A stretch of 64,000 nt of DNA from Phalacrocorax aristotelis (GCF_949628215.1 NC_134284.1:186001-250000), one strand, 5' to 3'. Numbered from the stretch's first letter, positions 1 through 14,170 are shown. Notes: generated by a model from the sequence alone, not told the origin. Numbers and translations: made by a program.

Positions 1-8
1 GTCTGCTT

Positions 9-238
9 GACACACACACACAGACACACACAGACACAGACACACACAGACACACACACACACAGACACACACACACACAGACACACACACACACAGACA
101 CACACACACACAGACACACACACACACAGACACACACACACACAGACACACACACACACAGACACACACACACACAGACACACACACACACAGACACACA
201 CACACACAGACACACACACACACAGACACACACACAGC
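9..238. repeat. CA-rich microsatellite with a 16-bp higher-order period
   Basis: A run of alternating CA in which a CAGA interruption recurs every 16 bases. After an irregular start the unit repeats about eleven times. It is open in several frames and would translate as Thr/His/Arg/Gln repeats, but nothing supports coding. The left edge lies at the window boundary, so the full array may be longer. Confidence 0.95.
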
Positions 239-3200
239 TGCGTGCTTTCTAGTTCATTTTAGAAAACAGTCCTAAACAATTATCCTTTCCATCTGTCCTG
301 TGACCACATCCAGTGACAGTTGGTGGCTACTCTGCTGGAAAGCAAGGTTACATGAATACTTTGCAGTACCACAGCCAGGACTAGTCTAAGAGAAGATAAA
401 AATTCTCTTAACTGTGCTATATTTCCCTCCTTCCAGCAGCAACCTGGCATCTCTGATGGATTTACTCAGAGATATAAGCATATTCTGTGTTTTGTTCTCT
501 ATTCCCTTCAGTTCCTCATGTTCTACTTTGCTTCTCTGACTCTGGTTGACCACTGAGCAGACGCCCTCCTGGAACTGTCCCCCTTAGCCCCAAAGTCTCA
601 TAGCTGAATAGTGACAGACAGTTTAGAGCCTGATGTTTCTATATGGGGCTGGGATTATTTGCAGTAGAGAAAGATGTGTCACTTCCTACGTGCAATGCTA
701 CAGCACCCCATTCATGCCGCATCCAGGGCCGATATGTACTTTCTGTATTTCGTTCCAGACTCCATGCCAGGGTGATGCCATTACCAGTACAACTTTTGTA
801 GTAGGGAAGATACTAAACTGCTTGTTGTTAATTGGAAGGAAGAATGGGGTGCAGTTTTGTGGGAAGAGAAGGACCATAAGTCAAGGGCAGAGAATATGAC
901 TTTCCAAAGCCACTCCAGCAGTGACCCAAGCTTAAACTGGTCAAAAGCACCAGTAAATTCAGAAGGTGGTTGCATCTCTCTTGGAAGGATATTACTTCAC
1001 AAGGAAAGAGAATTCACATTAGTAATAGAACAACTTCTCTTGGAGAGATAAGAGCTAGGATGCTGCTAATGGCATTCCAAAATAAAGCGCTGAAAGGCAG
1101 CATGCTCAGACGTCAGGCCTGGAAGATAAGCACAGCCACATTGGTCCAGTACCAGAAGCACCCAGCCCACTCCCTGTCAGTACCTGAGCCAGCTCACAAA
1201 TGCATAGGCTGCATTGTGTGGGCAAGGGAAAGGACTGAAAGTGTTCCAGACCACTGCCTCATGTCAAATCTTGCTGCCCTCACAGGTGCCATCAGATGTC
1301 AGCCCTGACTAAAACAAGGCTCTGCTATCCCTCCCTGCTCCTTGCATAACCACTACCACTGCGAAATCCCCAAACCTGGGATTTCAATCACCAAAGCAAT
1401 GGACAACATGCCTGAACTTTTCTCCTTGATCCATTATCCAGTCAGCCTCCATCCTTCCCTTAAATACTTGCTTTTCTTCTCAGCAGCACTGTTGCTACAG
1501 CCAAATGGATGGGATCAAGCCACTAAGTATCACACATCTCTTAAGAGCCATGCATGCCCATCTGCATGGCTGATTACCTGATGTGATCAATCCTCCCATT
1601 ACATGCTGGTTTATCTCCTGTAACTTGGAAAGACTTTCCTCAGGACAGGGAGTAGTACTATTGTCCAGTGTAAAACTACTTCACAGCAAATGTACTACCT
1701 GTAAATTAAAAATAGATAAAAAGTAGTAATCCAAGATTTCAGGACAAAATCTACATTGCTCTGAGATCAGATCCTCAACTGTATCTAGCACTAGTCAATT
1801 TTTTCCTCTTAACTTAACTGGAGTGGGAAATCTCTTTTTTATAAAAAGATACACTTGACAGCTGTGTCCTGCTGGGCATGAGGGGCACATGGTGGGAATG
1901 GATGAATTGTTCCTTATCGCCCCATAATGACTGACTTATAACAACATGCAAGATTTTTTACTTTAAAGCAAATCTCTCCTGTGATAAAGAAAATCTTATT
2001 CCTCCTATTCCAGTCTTTTTACTTCAGAAACCCCTTCCTTGCAAACCCTACTGATTCCCTGTGTTCATCTCCCACTGACCTGTCTCTGGTCTCCCAGGAC
2101 CCTCAGCTGCCATGCTTGCGGCTAACCTTCCACATCATCCCTGCTCCACAGTCACCTCCCCAGCTTTTCCCACCTGCTATCACTAAAATGTTTACCACTT
2201 GCTGAAGATGGGAGCAACTTCTAGGAATAGAACAGCATTAAAGAAATAATGTTAGGGAGAACAGAGATGGGCCATTTGCCTGCAAGAAATTTTGATTACG
2301 AAGAAGAAAGCCTTTCAAGAATGTCTCCTCCATGGCAAATTACCTTCCCTTCTGTTAATCTATACACTTCTTTTCCATAACACAGTCACATTAGTTTCCA
2401 GACATAATTCATTTAAACATCAGTGTTTGGGAGCTGAGTAGGGAGCATCAGCACAAATTCTTCCCTGGGTGAAAAAAGGCCACTGTTTTCAGGAGGGGTG
2501 GACGGGTGTGTAGTACAAAATAAATCCTGCAGGCAGGTCAAAGATGGCTACAAACACAAGACTGCTTCCCAAGCAAAATTTAACTATTTTTGGGCCGTGC
2601 CATCTTCACAGGTTTAGACCAGAGAGCACTGTGGTTACTACACAGAGCAAAACTGGGAAAGCTGGGTTTAGAAATGGATTTGATGTGTTGTGTCTACACT
2701 GCAGACTGCAGCAAAAAGGTACTCACAAAAGGTAAGTGCCAGAGGTAGCTGACAGACATTGCTCATGTGCAGGTTAAGTTATTCTTCTGCAAAGCTTTGA
2801 GACACACTATGCTACAAAGGCTACACAACTGCCTTTCAGCTCCAGAGATAGCTCAGGCTTCCTGGTGCTGCCTTAATGTCTCATTTGTGCCTTTCCCCAG
2901 TGGTGTGGGGGGAAACATTACTTGACTTTTCTGGCAGACTTTTCCATCTGCAGATATCATACTACTAAAGGCAGGTAAGTACTACTATCCTTCTTTAGTG
3001 GATCACAACATCTAATCCTAGGTCACAGAACAGATCTCTGGCAGTGACAGGATGAAAATGCAAGTTTCTCGGCTGCCAGTCTTAACTGAATCATTTACCA
3101 ATGAGATCTATCAGCAGTGACATTAATCTGCCATCCAGGAATGCTGGAAGACTTAATCCATTGGATCACGTACCCCCAGTGAGCAGTGACAAAGAGCTGT

Positions 3201-6200
3201 AACATGTTTCTGTGCGCATACTCATCCATAAACAGTCATATCTCATCATTTGACAACCAGCGGAAAACTCTCCTGTGAGATTCAGCAATTCACATAAAGA
3301 AATTCCACCAACTTTAAACCTCAAACTGACCCATCATTTCAGTATTAGAGATATGCCTCCCTCCTTGGTAAAAGGTTATAGCAAATGCTTTCCAGCTCCA
3401 AACTTCCTGGCTGCCAATACACAGCACACAGCCACTTACAACTCCCTAGCACCAGATGGGAGAGAATTCAGAGCCACCTTCCCCCCAGGGGAAGAGTCTA
3501 CATTTGATGTTCCAAGTGTGCCATCACTGTCATGCAGCACAGCAATACTGATGCTGGTCCACAAACTCCTAACAGACCATACATGCACACCCACAGTCCC
3601 ACATGCAGCCAGTTCAGCCTAGCCATTTCATACTCAAAGGACTCAAAGAGCTTTCACAACTGCTAATGCACAAATTCAAGCAGTTTTGGGGCAAAATGTA
3701 TGAGCTGTCTCTTCCTCTTTTATGAAATGGTGATAGGATAATTATCCAGAGGAGGCAGCTGGTCCCTACTCCCACCCTGAAATGCACATAGCACAGGAGC
3801 TGGGCAGATAAAGAAGGCAGCACAGTGGGGTGTTGTGTGTAAGGCAGGCTTAGAACAGCAGGGAAGCTATGCCCAAAATTTCACGCCTAGTCTCTGCCTG
3901 GCTAGCTGCACTTGAAGAGCCAAGCAGTCAGGCTCTAACTTACCCCAGCACCCTTAGGCTTTGTATTTCACCTGAGCATCCCTCCAGAACTGTGGCTTAC
4001 CTCCTAGACCATTTGGCTGACTGCCTCCCAAAGGGTCTCTTCCAGAGCACACCATACAGTTGCACTTAGGTGCTGATGTCCAGAGCATCTGAATCTGCCT
4101 GCTCCATGGATGGAGAAGGGGATACAGAACTGGATTTGGTTCTGACTCTCACCCTCTGTGCAGCAGCTCAGGGAATCCGATGAAATGCAATGAACCAGAA
4201 GGACATAACCAGCCACTCCAAGCAGCAGACAGAGAGGCTGGGCTACGGTTTCAATCAATAACTTGACTTCTCAGCACTCAGTCAATAATTCTTTCCCTGA
4301 TGAACAGATGAGAGTTTCCTCATTGCACATTACTTCCTGATGCATTAGACAGCACACATCCCAGCCCAAGGGAAAAAGAGTGAAAAGAGCCAGAGTTCAG
4401 AAACACAGAGAGGCAGAAAGAGCTCATCAGAGAGAAAGCTCCCAGCAATAACATAAACCAAAATACCTCTGCACCAGAGCCAGCTTGGAAGGTTATTTTA
4501 CTCGACATTGCAGCACCCCAGGCAGAAATCAGGGTGAGACAGACATTTTACTGTCAGGCATCTTTTACTCTGACATATACCCCCAAAATCTTGTGCTTGG
4601 AGACAGCTGCTTCTCATTTGTCCAGACGAAAAGGGGAGCAGAGTGGGTGGAAGGAAGCCAGCAAGTTCAATCGGATTTCCTCTGCCATCGGGATGCTTTT
4701 GCTGTGCCAGCCTGGCACTGCCCACCCAGGTACAGTTCACGTGGCTGCCGGGTTTGGACTGGGCAGTGTCTATGCTGCATGCCTTGCTCAGCCTTAAAGG
4801 GCCATTACTGATCAAAGTTAGAGGATCAAAATACGGCTTGCCTCCATGCCTTGCTGCAGCTTATTGTGGCAAGCACAGCCTCCGCCCTGCCTCTTAGGTA
4901 CCAGCTCCTTCTTGGCCACAGCACAGAGACATAGGATCATGTCACACAGCTCAGGTAAGTCTCCATTCATCTCCTGTTTAGTACTCCTGCAAAAAGCTTT
5001 TTATTCTAGTTCCCTAAGTCCGTGTTTCTCTTTAGAAACCCTTCCTCCCTGCACAGATACCAACAGTCCTCCAAAAGATCCCATCTTTTGTAATGGCCAC
5101 AGGAAAGCACATTAGCATCATATTGTTCCTTCCTGCATCCTGCCTTTCCTCCAGGATTAGGATTTGGGGAAGAACTGCCTGCACGGTATCTAGTGAAGCA
5201 TCTGGAGTTTCTGGGGCATAGTATAACCAATACGGACACATACATGCTGAAGCATCTGCTACTGTTTTGACCTATGCCACCCTATGTATATTGATGTTGA
5301 TGCTATAATTGCCAAATGTCAGCCCTTCACAATGTAGTTATTCAGAAGTGACACCCTGCAGACACACGGTACTTTCATTCCCAGATATTAGTACCCTGGG
5401 ATGTGCCATAGGCTAGATCTCAGCACTGGACACAGGCCCACTTAGCTTTACATGGTCACAGGCACTTACAAACCATTTTAAATAAAGGAAATGCAGGCTG
5501 CCTGCCTCAAGCTCACAGGCTCCATTTGGTACTAGGGAAATTATAGATGCAGGTCCCTGATAAAAGCCACTATTGATCTCTAAATGAGGGAGTCAGCACA
5601 CTCAATGCTTTGTTACTTACTTTCCCCTGGCTTTGACTGGCCTTTTGTCCCAGACATGTCCCACGCACCAGCAAATCCCATCTCAGAGTGACATTAAGGG
5701 AGAGGGTGGGGAACAGGGGAGAGCAGCAGAGATGCCTCCATCTGGCCTGAGACCCAGCTCTTGAACACAGGACTGCATTCCAGAAGTATTAACCCTGTAG
5801 TGACCATTCCACACTCTGCACTGAAAAGAAAATACTACTTATAACCAGGGTTTCCAGAGAGGGAAATATTTCCCTGGAATTACATTGCAGAAAGAGTAAA
5901 AAGGATTGTGGGTCCAACAACATCACCTTAATTTACAAATGCACAATGAAAATCCACAGAGCTCCTGTGTAAGGATAATCCAGTACCTCTGCCATTGTAC
6001 TGCACACCAGCGATGCAAAGATCTGATAGCAGCAACCTTCAGTGATGAAAAGCAGGTTTTCATCCTTTGCTTCTTTACTTAATTTTATCTTGCAGAGACC
6101 AAGAGATAAAAGAGCTCTCCGGCTTCAAACACCAAAAATGCAGATATTGTCTCCTCTGGAAACTTCTAGGACAAGCAAGGGACTGAGTAGTCACAGCAAA

Positions 6201-7142
6201 TTCTTTCGAGTGGGCAGGTCCAGGGGAAATAAAAAGCAACTTGCTTTTGTAAAGTCACCAAGAGTTAAACATGGGCAGGAACCAGCAGTACAAGGGCAGT
6301 AAACAGCAGCAGGGCAAGTTCTGTAACTGCTGGTGTCTGGAAAAGGTAATTTTTAAAAACAGTGGTTATGCTAACATTTCCTTTATGTGTGTACTAATCT
6401 AAAATTGGGGGCCTGTCTGAAGGAAAGAGCAGGAGAGCAACACAACAGGTCTAAACAACTTGCCTCTCAAACAGAAGGTAACAGCATAAGGGCCAGCTTA
6501 AAGGTTCTTCAAAGTTACTTCTGTCAGATGCAGAACTTACTTCACCTGGCCAGGAACTTCGAGGTCAAAAGAACAGTGTCATAACACCCAGCCAAGAGAA
6601 AAGGGTCCACCACAGGGAGAGTAGGGAGAGTGAGGTCCTGCAGAAGTGCCTTCTCCAAATTCCAGGGGACAGAAATCCTTAGGGAAGCATAAGCAGGCTT
6701 GGTTTTGCTATAAGATCTTGGTAAAACCTAACAGCCCCATAGCACATAGATATTTATACAGAGGTAATCCATTTGTAATTAAATGATGAGCTCACAGATT
6801 AAAAAGAGCAGAGGAAGGAGACCTGAGTATCAGACCTTAGCAGCACAATCGTGTCACAACAGTGCAAAAAGAAAAATGCAGTCATGGTCTGCATTACAAG
6901 TTAAGGCAGACATAAGCCCTTGTACCAGACCCACACAAGATCCGTTCTGTACGGTTCTGGTCAAAGAGATTCCCCAACCCTGAAGAGATGCAGAGAAGTA
7001 CTTGAGGGGTGATCACATGGATAGTTAAGCCATAGTATGACAGGAAGCTTCAAGGACTTCACTTGTTTAAATGAGAAGGGGAAAATTTGATTGCTGTCCA
7101 GTTTCAAGCGTTCTTTCCCATCTTAGTGTATTGGTAAAGGTT
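239..7142. other. Intergenic, no gene recognised
   Basis: About 6.9 kb of moderately AT-rich sequence. Open frames on both strands are short (115 codons at most), overlap one another, and resemble no family I know. I saw no tRNA, CpG island or clear transposon. PLEKHD1 lies beyond SLC39A9 in mammals, but I could not identify any of its exons here. Short isolated exons could have been missed by eye. Confidence 0.6.
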
Positions 7143-7966
7143 GATGCACAGAACGGTTTGCATTGGAAGGGACCTTAAAGATCATCAGGTTCCAACCCCC
7201 CTGCCATGGGCAGGGACACTTTCTACTAGACCAGGTTGCTCAGATCCCCATCCAACCTGGCCTTGAACACCTCCAGGGATGAGACATTCACAACTCCTCT
7301 GGACAACCTGTTCCAGTGCCTCATCACCTTCATAGTTAAGAATTTCTTCCTTTATATCTAATATAAATCTACCCTCTTTCAATTTAAAGCCATTACCCTT
7401 TGTCCTGTCACTACATGCCCTTGTAAAAAGCCCCTCTCCAGCTCTCTTGTAGGCCCCCGTCAGGTACTGGCAGGCTGCTATAAGGTCTCCCTGGAGCCTT
7501 CTCTTCTCCAGGCTGAACAATCCTAACTCTCACAGCCTGCCATCATAGGAGAGGTGCTCCAGCCATCCGATCATCTTCATGGTCCTCCTCTAGACTCACT
7601 CCAACAGGTCCATGTCCTTCTTATGTTGGGGGCCGCAGAGCTGAATGCAGTACTCCAGGTGGGGTCTTACCAGAGCATAGTAGAAGGGCAGAATCACCTC
7701 CCTCCACCTGCTGGCCACACTTCTTTTGATCCAGCCCAGGATAAGGTTGGCTTTCTGGGCTGCAAGTGCACATTGCCAGGTCATGCTGAGCTTCTCATCA
7801 ACCAACACCCCCAAGTCCTTCTCCTCAGGGCTGCTGTCAGTCCATTCTCTGCCCAGGCTGTATTTGTGCTTGAGATTGCCCCGACCCAGGTGCAGGACCT
7901 TGCACTTGCCCTTATTGAATTTCATGAGGTTCCCATGGGCCCACCTGTCAAGCCTGTCAGGGTCCT
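7143..7966 (-). mobile_element. CR1 LINE, 3' portion, minus strand
   Basis: About 820 bp of CR1 retrotransposon in minus orientation, truncated at its 5' end as CR1 copies usually are. The minus frame from 7925 to 7596 reads the end of the CR1 reverse-transcriptase ORF, with blocks such as [13 protein letters not shown] and [15 protein letters not shown] followed by [13 protein letters not shown]. The frame from 7520 to 7185 continues with [16 protein letters not shown] and [14 protein letters not shown]. The two blocks are in different frames and the last part of the ORF is scrambled, so the copy is dead. It has the classic CR1 3' UTR text (on the plus strand, accttaaagatcatcaggtt), but the terminal short repeats are eroded. 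Confidence 0.93.
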
Positions 7967-9452
7967 AAATTAGCCATGAATCAATGAGAAGGTGTGTAAC
8001 CATCACAGCAAGGAAGCTGTGGAATTGTCCCTCAAAGAAAGCAACAGAGGCTAAAAGCTTGGTTGGCTCTGTTACGTGCACAGCAACCTGAGGTGGCCAT
8101 ACTTTCCAGGGATACAGATTACACTTGCCCTCTTTCTCTGAAAGATTTTTGTTCCAGAATAATAATTTAAAGATTTTAGAAGGATGTTTCATTCTTGATG
8201 GCTCACAGGGGAAGCACAGCTGTACATCCTGGAGAGAAAGAGCTGGAGCTTTATTCAGAAAAACCTTCCTACAGGGAGAGAGATTGTACTGATACAGGAA
8301 CTACTGCGCTAATATGTTGTCTCTATTTTTCCTACATATCAAGTCAATAAAATTTTGCTGAAAAAAATCTTTGAAGCAGACAGCAGTGCAAACTAGCCCA
8401 GAAGTAATACTCCATCATGACAGGCCACCCTCCAAGCTGGAAAATGCTTCCTTTCATTTTAAGGATGCACATACCAGCTTACTGCAAACGATGAGGCAGC
8501 TTGTATTTTTTTTTTAAGTGAAAAGTTATACCTTTATGCTCTGTGCAGCCTTACAATAGTACTTTATGCAGAAAAGAACAAACCAAACCTTGGGCTGGGG
8601 CCAAGAAATTGAGATTTGGATCAGAGCTGCTGCAGAGTTGGAAGGATTCAGATTTTGCCTTCCAGTACAGATTCCCTTTCTTCTTACAGCCCTTTCTGAC
8701 AGGCTCTGCAACCATTTTCAACCCAGAGAATCATTAGCAATTATGGGAGGTATTAGCAGGTACCTGGAACAACATGGAGAAATAAAGTCCAGCTCAAGTT
8801 TAACTTATATCATTTGTGCAAAGATAAAGTGTCAAATGTACCCATCAAAATGATGCTCCAACTTCCCAGACATACGGTTGTGCACAGAGGCTATTTTAAA
8901 TGGAACAAAAGCAACCATCATCAATCCATGTCTTCAGTGTGAGACATGGACAGATTATGTTTCTTTTGCATGTGATTAAATTTTTAGTGTCACATCAGAA
9001 GTCGGAGCTATCCTATAGAGCTCAAAGAAAACAGTCATTCAGCAAATGGCAATTAAAGTGATGAGCCTTTGTAGATGTATAACCCAATCTGACACCATCC
9101 CTTGGTGAGAATCATGGGGTCTCAGTGACCTGTTCCAGACAAAGTCCTCCATCAATCTCAACCCTTCAAAGCCACCCAGATCCATGTTGGATGGCCCATG
9201 AATCATATTAATCAAACTGTTAGCTGTGGATATAGCACTACTTCAGGAGGCTTACAGGAAGACAGAAAATAAGATGCCAGTTTATTAAACAAAGGAATTT
9301 GACAGCAAGCAGCCAGCCCAATAGCCTTGTGGACAGTAAGCACTCACAGCCTCGCTTTTCAGGGGTGGCTGGCTCAGGGATTAATGCCATGGTCAATGAC
9401 CACTTCTCTCAGCACTTAAAAAAAAAGAAAATAAAAATTTCCTTTAATCTTA
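7967..9452. other. Intergenic, nothing recognised
   Basis: AT-rich sequence between the CR1 copy and the first solo LTR. It has only small overlapping open frames (95 codons at most) with no recognisable domain, and a few A or T homopolymers. Confidence 0.6.
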
Positions 9453-9903
9453 TGTGCTGTTTTGGCTGAGAAGGGGTTAATTCTCCTCACTGTGGGGGTC
9501 GGGTACCTTTCCAGCTTCCCGTGCTCTGCTGCATGGCGGGGTGGGGCTGGGAGGGGCGGGGCCACGGCAAGGGCAGCTGACCCCAACTGGCCAATGGCAC
9601 GTTCATTCCATACCACGTGACACCATGACCAGTATATTGAGAGGGGGCAGTTGTGGCTCGGGAGCAGCGCGGCATCGGGTCGGCAAGCGGCTGTGGCGCG
9701 GGCGGGTTGTTTCGGCAGTTCATTCCCCTCCCCCCTCGGGTTTCACACCTCTTGTTGTTTTCTTTTCCATTGTATTTTTTTAAATTATTGAACTGTTCTT
9801 ATCCCAACCCACGAGCGTTACCCTTCTGATTCTCTCCCCCATCTACAGGTGGGGGAGTGAGTGAGTGACTGTGTGGGGCTGAGCTGCCGGTTATACCACA
9901 ACA
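9453..9903 (+). mobile_element. Solo LTR of an avian endogenous retrovirus (copy 1)
   Basis: A 451-bp element starting TGTGCTG and ending CACAACA, flanked by TCTTA (9448-9452) and TCCTA (9904-9908), a 5-bp target duplication with one mismatch. It is closely similar along its length to the element at 34113-34558. Shared landmarks in order are ggggttaattctc, ctttccagcttcccgtgctctg, ccagtatatt, ggctcggg, a pyrimidine-rich stretch, aactgttcttatc and gggggagtgag. A 5-bp duplication with TG...CA ends fits ERVL-type LTRs in birds; the exact family is not assigned. There is no internal retroviral sequence beside it, hence solo. Confidence 0.9.
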
Positions 9904-10397
9904 TCCTACTAAGAGGTCTCTTCTGGAAGACAACTCATTGACTCCGGTGCTTTTAAAAAAAAAAAAAAGATTCCTGCTAAAAAGGCTGTTTGTTGTTTTT
10001 TTTTCCCCCAGGGACTTTAGAGTACATGAGAATAGTCAGCTATATTTGAAAAAGCTTTGTCCAGAAGGTAGCATGTAGGCTTCCTGCAATACACCAGTTT
10101 TTCCCCCATCAAGTCATCACATGGCTTACATAAACAGAAAATGCTTAGGCTGGAATAGTTAAATAGGCTCCTTCCAACCAGCAGCTCGTTCAACAGCAGT
10201 AAATAGTTTTACTTTCTTTTCTTAGATTATGAACCCACCAGCTCCCTTCCCTTCCTCCCTGGGGAAAGGCAGTACTTCATGTCCACAGTGACTGCTGCCT
10301 AACCAGCCACACAGCTCAGACAGCCCCAGTCCACCTAATCCCAGTCCCATTTCTGAGGCTGTGGGAGGGTGCAGCAGGAATGGGAATGGGGTGGCTG
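9904..10397. other. Intergenic, A-rich and T-rich tracts
   Basis: Roughly 490 bp with a 16-base A run near 9955-9968 and poly-T near 10000. No gene or repeat family recognised. Confidence 0.55.
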
Positions 10398-10802
10398 AAC
10401 CTCCATGCACACGAAGAGGCAAGGACAAATTTGGTTTGTTCAGCCTGGAGAAGACTGATGGGGGATTTCATCATTACCTATAAATATCTAAAGGGTGGGT
10501 GTCAGGACTATGGGACTAGGCTCTTTTCAGTGGTGCCCAACGACAGGACAAGGGGCAATGGGCTCAATCTGGAACACAGGAAGTTCCACCTAAACACAAG
10601 AAAAAACACCTTCCCTGTGCAGGTGCCAGAGCAGTGGCACTGGATGCCCAGGGAGGTTGCGGAGTCTCCTTCCCTGGAGACATTCAAAACATGCCTGGAC
10701 GGGTTCCTGTGCCCCCTGCTCTGGCTGTCCCTGCTCAAGCAGGGGGGTTGGACAAGATCTCTGGAGGTCCCTTCCAAACCTTAGCATTCTGTGATTCTGT
10801 GA
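10398..10802 (+). mobile_element. CR1 LINE 3' end, plus strand
   Basis: A 5'-truncated CR1 fragment of about 400 bp in plus orientation. It reads from ttgttcagcctggagaagac through gaggttgcggagtctccttc and ggaggtcccttccaaacctt, and closes with the CR1 terminal repeat attctgtgattctgtga. The open frame of 134 codons across it is the decayed end of the CR1 ORF and not a host gene. Confidence 0.93.
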
Positions 10803-13800
10803 AACCTTTCCCCAAGAAGGTTTTATAAGAGTGTTCAGAGCTGGTAAGCTTGCAGCTTAGCATACATGCCGCCTGCATGTGTCTCTACCTTTCCTAGAGT
10901 ATTTTGCTTTATCCACATCTCACCTCCTTGCAATCAACATTATTCAACCCAATCCCAAACATGACAGTAGCAACAGTCAAGAGTTACCCAGGACATGGTG
11001 TGACCATGTGACACAACTTAGAAAGCTTCCTGCAGAGCTCACTACACAGAAAACATCCAAGTCAAGGACTACCTATGACATGCGTACACATGCCACATAA
11101 GTAGCACAGGCTATGTAAAGGCCTACTCAGCAATTTTAAAAGACTTTCTTGCCCTTTGCACCCTGTGGTGCCAGGACACTCAGAGATTCAGCAGACAGGT
11201 CAGCAGCAGGGTTATTCTGGGAGCCAGCACAGTTTCAAAGGTGCAATTGCTTACTCAGTCCTGCTTTTGAGCACAGAAAAAGCATTGCCTTTGTAACAAG
11301 GGCAAAGCAGGGTTCAGTACACCAGAGCTTAGTTTCCAGCCCTTCCAATGTCTCCCTCCCTTCCTGACTTGAGCATGTTACTCGATTTCTCTCAGCCACA
11401 GTTCCTCACCTACGACACTGGTACTAAATTCAGAACATCACAAGAATACATATACCCGTGCAGTAGTGTTTGGATACAATGGCCAGCCAAAAAAGTTCTG
11501 CAAAAGAGAAGTATTTGTTAGAGTTTTCTTGGAAGAAAAACGGAGGGGGGAAATGTAGTACCTCTACATAGCAACACAGACAAACAACTGGAGCACCAAC
11601 ATTTTTAAGATCTGACAGATCAGCCCAGCAAGAAATAGGACAGTAAGCGAGATCCAGGGCTGACTGGGGCCCACTCTGGAGAAGCACACTCCTTAGCTGT
11701 TTCAACACCAGTCAGTAGATCTGAACTCTCCAAGTTTCTAAAACAAGGTTAGGTGCAGGACTAGTTTCTACAAGGTGTCTCTCAACTGCAAAAGTTTAGA
11801 TATTGATTGCAGCCCCCTAATTACTACCTACTTTGCTCCCTCTGGTCAAAAGAGAGGAAGAAATCATAGGCTTAACTTTTAAACAATAAATATATATCCA
11901 GAAAACAGGATCGGCTAAACTATGTTTTTATTTAATCAAGGCAAAGCTGTAAAAAGCTAAGGACACTACAATTAGGACTTAATTCAGGAGTGAAAACTGA
12001 AGGGACCATAACACTGATGTTCTTCACACCCTTCACCCATGCATTCTGCTATACCACTCAGCTCTAATCTGCAGCAGCCTCCACTCCAAGTTTATATCTC
12101 TCTCCTGGTCCTGCTCACAGCCAGTCACTGCAAGGTCAGGGCTGGTGCTGTGCGCATACACGGGACATGAAAAAGACATACTTCTTGCATCCTTCCTATC
12201 CACATTCTCAAGTGGGTATCTAAATACAGAGGCACAAAGTTCTGCTGGTGCCATCTATCACAGTAGGAGACCACGACAGCTCTACTGCAAACCCTGTATG
12301 TCAAGAAGAGCCATCAACCAGATGAAAGAAACTGCCTGGCAAGGAAGGGCACCAAAAACATTGCTCTCCACAAAGTACAGCAGGCTAAGAAAGCCATTTC
12401 CTCCCTCCCCCATCTCCGTTCACCTTCCCGTGATCCATGCTGCCACACAGCTTTTGTAGATGAGGCCTCTTTCATACTGCTGAAGTCCAGGCTGCAGGGA
12501 CAAGCATGGAAAAACTCCCAGACCCATGGCTTCACCCTCCGTGTACACCAAAGCATATCCATGTGAAGCACCTGCACAGAGAAGCTACCTGGAGTAAAGT
12601 TTTGTTCAAGATCAGCTGTGCCTCAGTTTCTCTGTCAAAAAGAAAACAGACATGGGAAATCCACTGCAGTCCTAAGAAGTGACTCATTCCACTTACAGCT
12701 TGACCCTCTGGAGGCAAGAGTTACAAGAGTCAGTCAGATTAGCACTAAGGCTTGTAAGCAGGATTTTTAGCAGCCCTCTTCAGCCCAGTGCAACAAGTAC
12801 CTTATCTGTAGTGTTTCTTCAGACAGCAGAAGCTCATTAACTTCCACAGACTCCAACAAAACTATGATCGTATGTCAAAGTAATTAACACTTCAGACACT
12901 GGATGGGCATACAGATACAAAACAAGCATTTTTGCTCTTTCGAATAATTTCACCGTGCCTCTTAGATTTTCTAAATAGTACAAAAGGTTTGGTGCCACTC
13001 ACCACAATACAGCTTACTTTTAATTAGCTCTACAAGTTTTCTGAATGAGGCTTTTTTTTCTTAACCCCTCCATCCACCATAAGGGTTTTTGTTAATCTCT
13101 AAACATTTCAGACAAGAGGGAGAAGTGCTGTGATAAGGAGGGTGGAATGTTGTGCAATTCTGCCTGCAGGGATATTTGGATGAGGCTTGCATATATCAGT
13201 AGAATGGCTTAATTTGTAAGCTCCAACAATAGATGATAGCTCATCATCATCTTGCTGCTGTGCCCATCCCTGATGAGCCTCTGATAAAAACGTTGATGAA
13301 AAATTTTCCTTAACAAATGAAGGAACACTACAGCCATCATCAGGAAGCTCGCAACACCACAGCTCCTCAATATTTAAGTCTTTAGTCGTCACTCCTGTAA
13401 CATAAGTGCACCCAAAGCACTTCCTCGCATCTCCAAAACGATTTACCACAGACAGCAGTTGTTAAGTCTCCAGTTACCAAGACAACATTTTTATTAAACA
13501 CACTAAAAGAATACTAATATACCACATAATGCTTCCCCATTAAAACTGAATTTTACCTGCTGAAAAACCAAGAACTTGTCTGGCAAAGTACTGGCTTCCC
13601 ATCCTTACTGCCTAGCATCTGCCTGTATTAGCTACAATAGCAAGTCATTTGTTTCAGTTCTCATACTTAAATGGATGCATAAAGATTTTGGGTATGCATA
13701 CATCACCCATTCTGTAACAGCATCATTCTCTTTTCTGAAAGAGTCTAAAACCCAATCCTGCTTAAAGGGCAGCTGAAGAGTATGGAAAGCAAGAGTATCT

Positions 13801-13817
13801 ACAAACTGCATCAATTT
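10803..13817. other. Intergenic, no gene recognised
   Basis: About 3 kb of AT-rich sequence between two plus-strand CR1 fragments. The open frames (113 codons at most) lack recognisable motifs. No RNA gene was recognised. Confidence 0.55.
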
Positions 13818-14170
13818 GGCAGCTGTAGGATCTCATCGATGTATACAAATACCTGAAGGGAGGGAGCAAAGAGGATGGAGCCAAGCTCTCCTCAGTGGTG
13901 CCCAGTGACAGGACTAGAGGCAACGAGTGCACACTGAAACACAGGATGTTTCCTCTGAACCTAAGAGGAAAAGCTTCTCACTCTTAGGTTGGCCAAGCAC
14001 TGGCACAAGTTGCCCAAGGAGGCTGTGGAGTCTCCCACATTGGAGATATTCAAAAGCCATCTGGACATGGTCCTGGGACAATGGGCTCTAGGTAGCCCTG
14101 CTTGAGCAGTGGGATTGTTGAACCAGATGACCTCTGGAGGTCCCTTCCAGCCTCCACCACTTCACAATTA
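13818..14170 (+). mobile_element. CR1 LINE 3' fragment, plus strand, diverged
   Basis: A plus-strand CR1 fragment recognised by the ordered blocks tacaaatacctgaagggagg, ctcctcagtggtgcccagtg, aggaggctgtggagtctccc and gacctctggaggtcccttcc. The usual terminal octamer repeats have been lost, so the 3' boundary is approximate. It is more diverged than the copy at 10398-10802, implying an older insertion. Confidence 0.9.

Noticed and set aside
9-252. 81-codon Thr/His/Gln repeat frame
   Set aside because: Translation of a microsatellite.
7554-7973. 139-codon plus frame
   Set aside because: It is the antisense of the CR1 reverse-transcriptase remnant.
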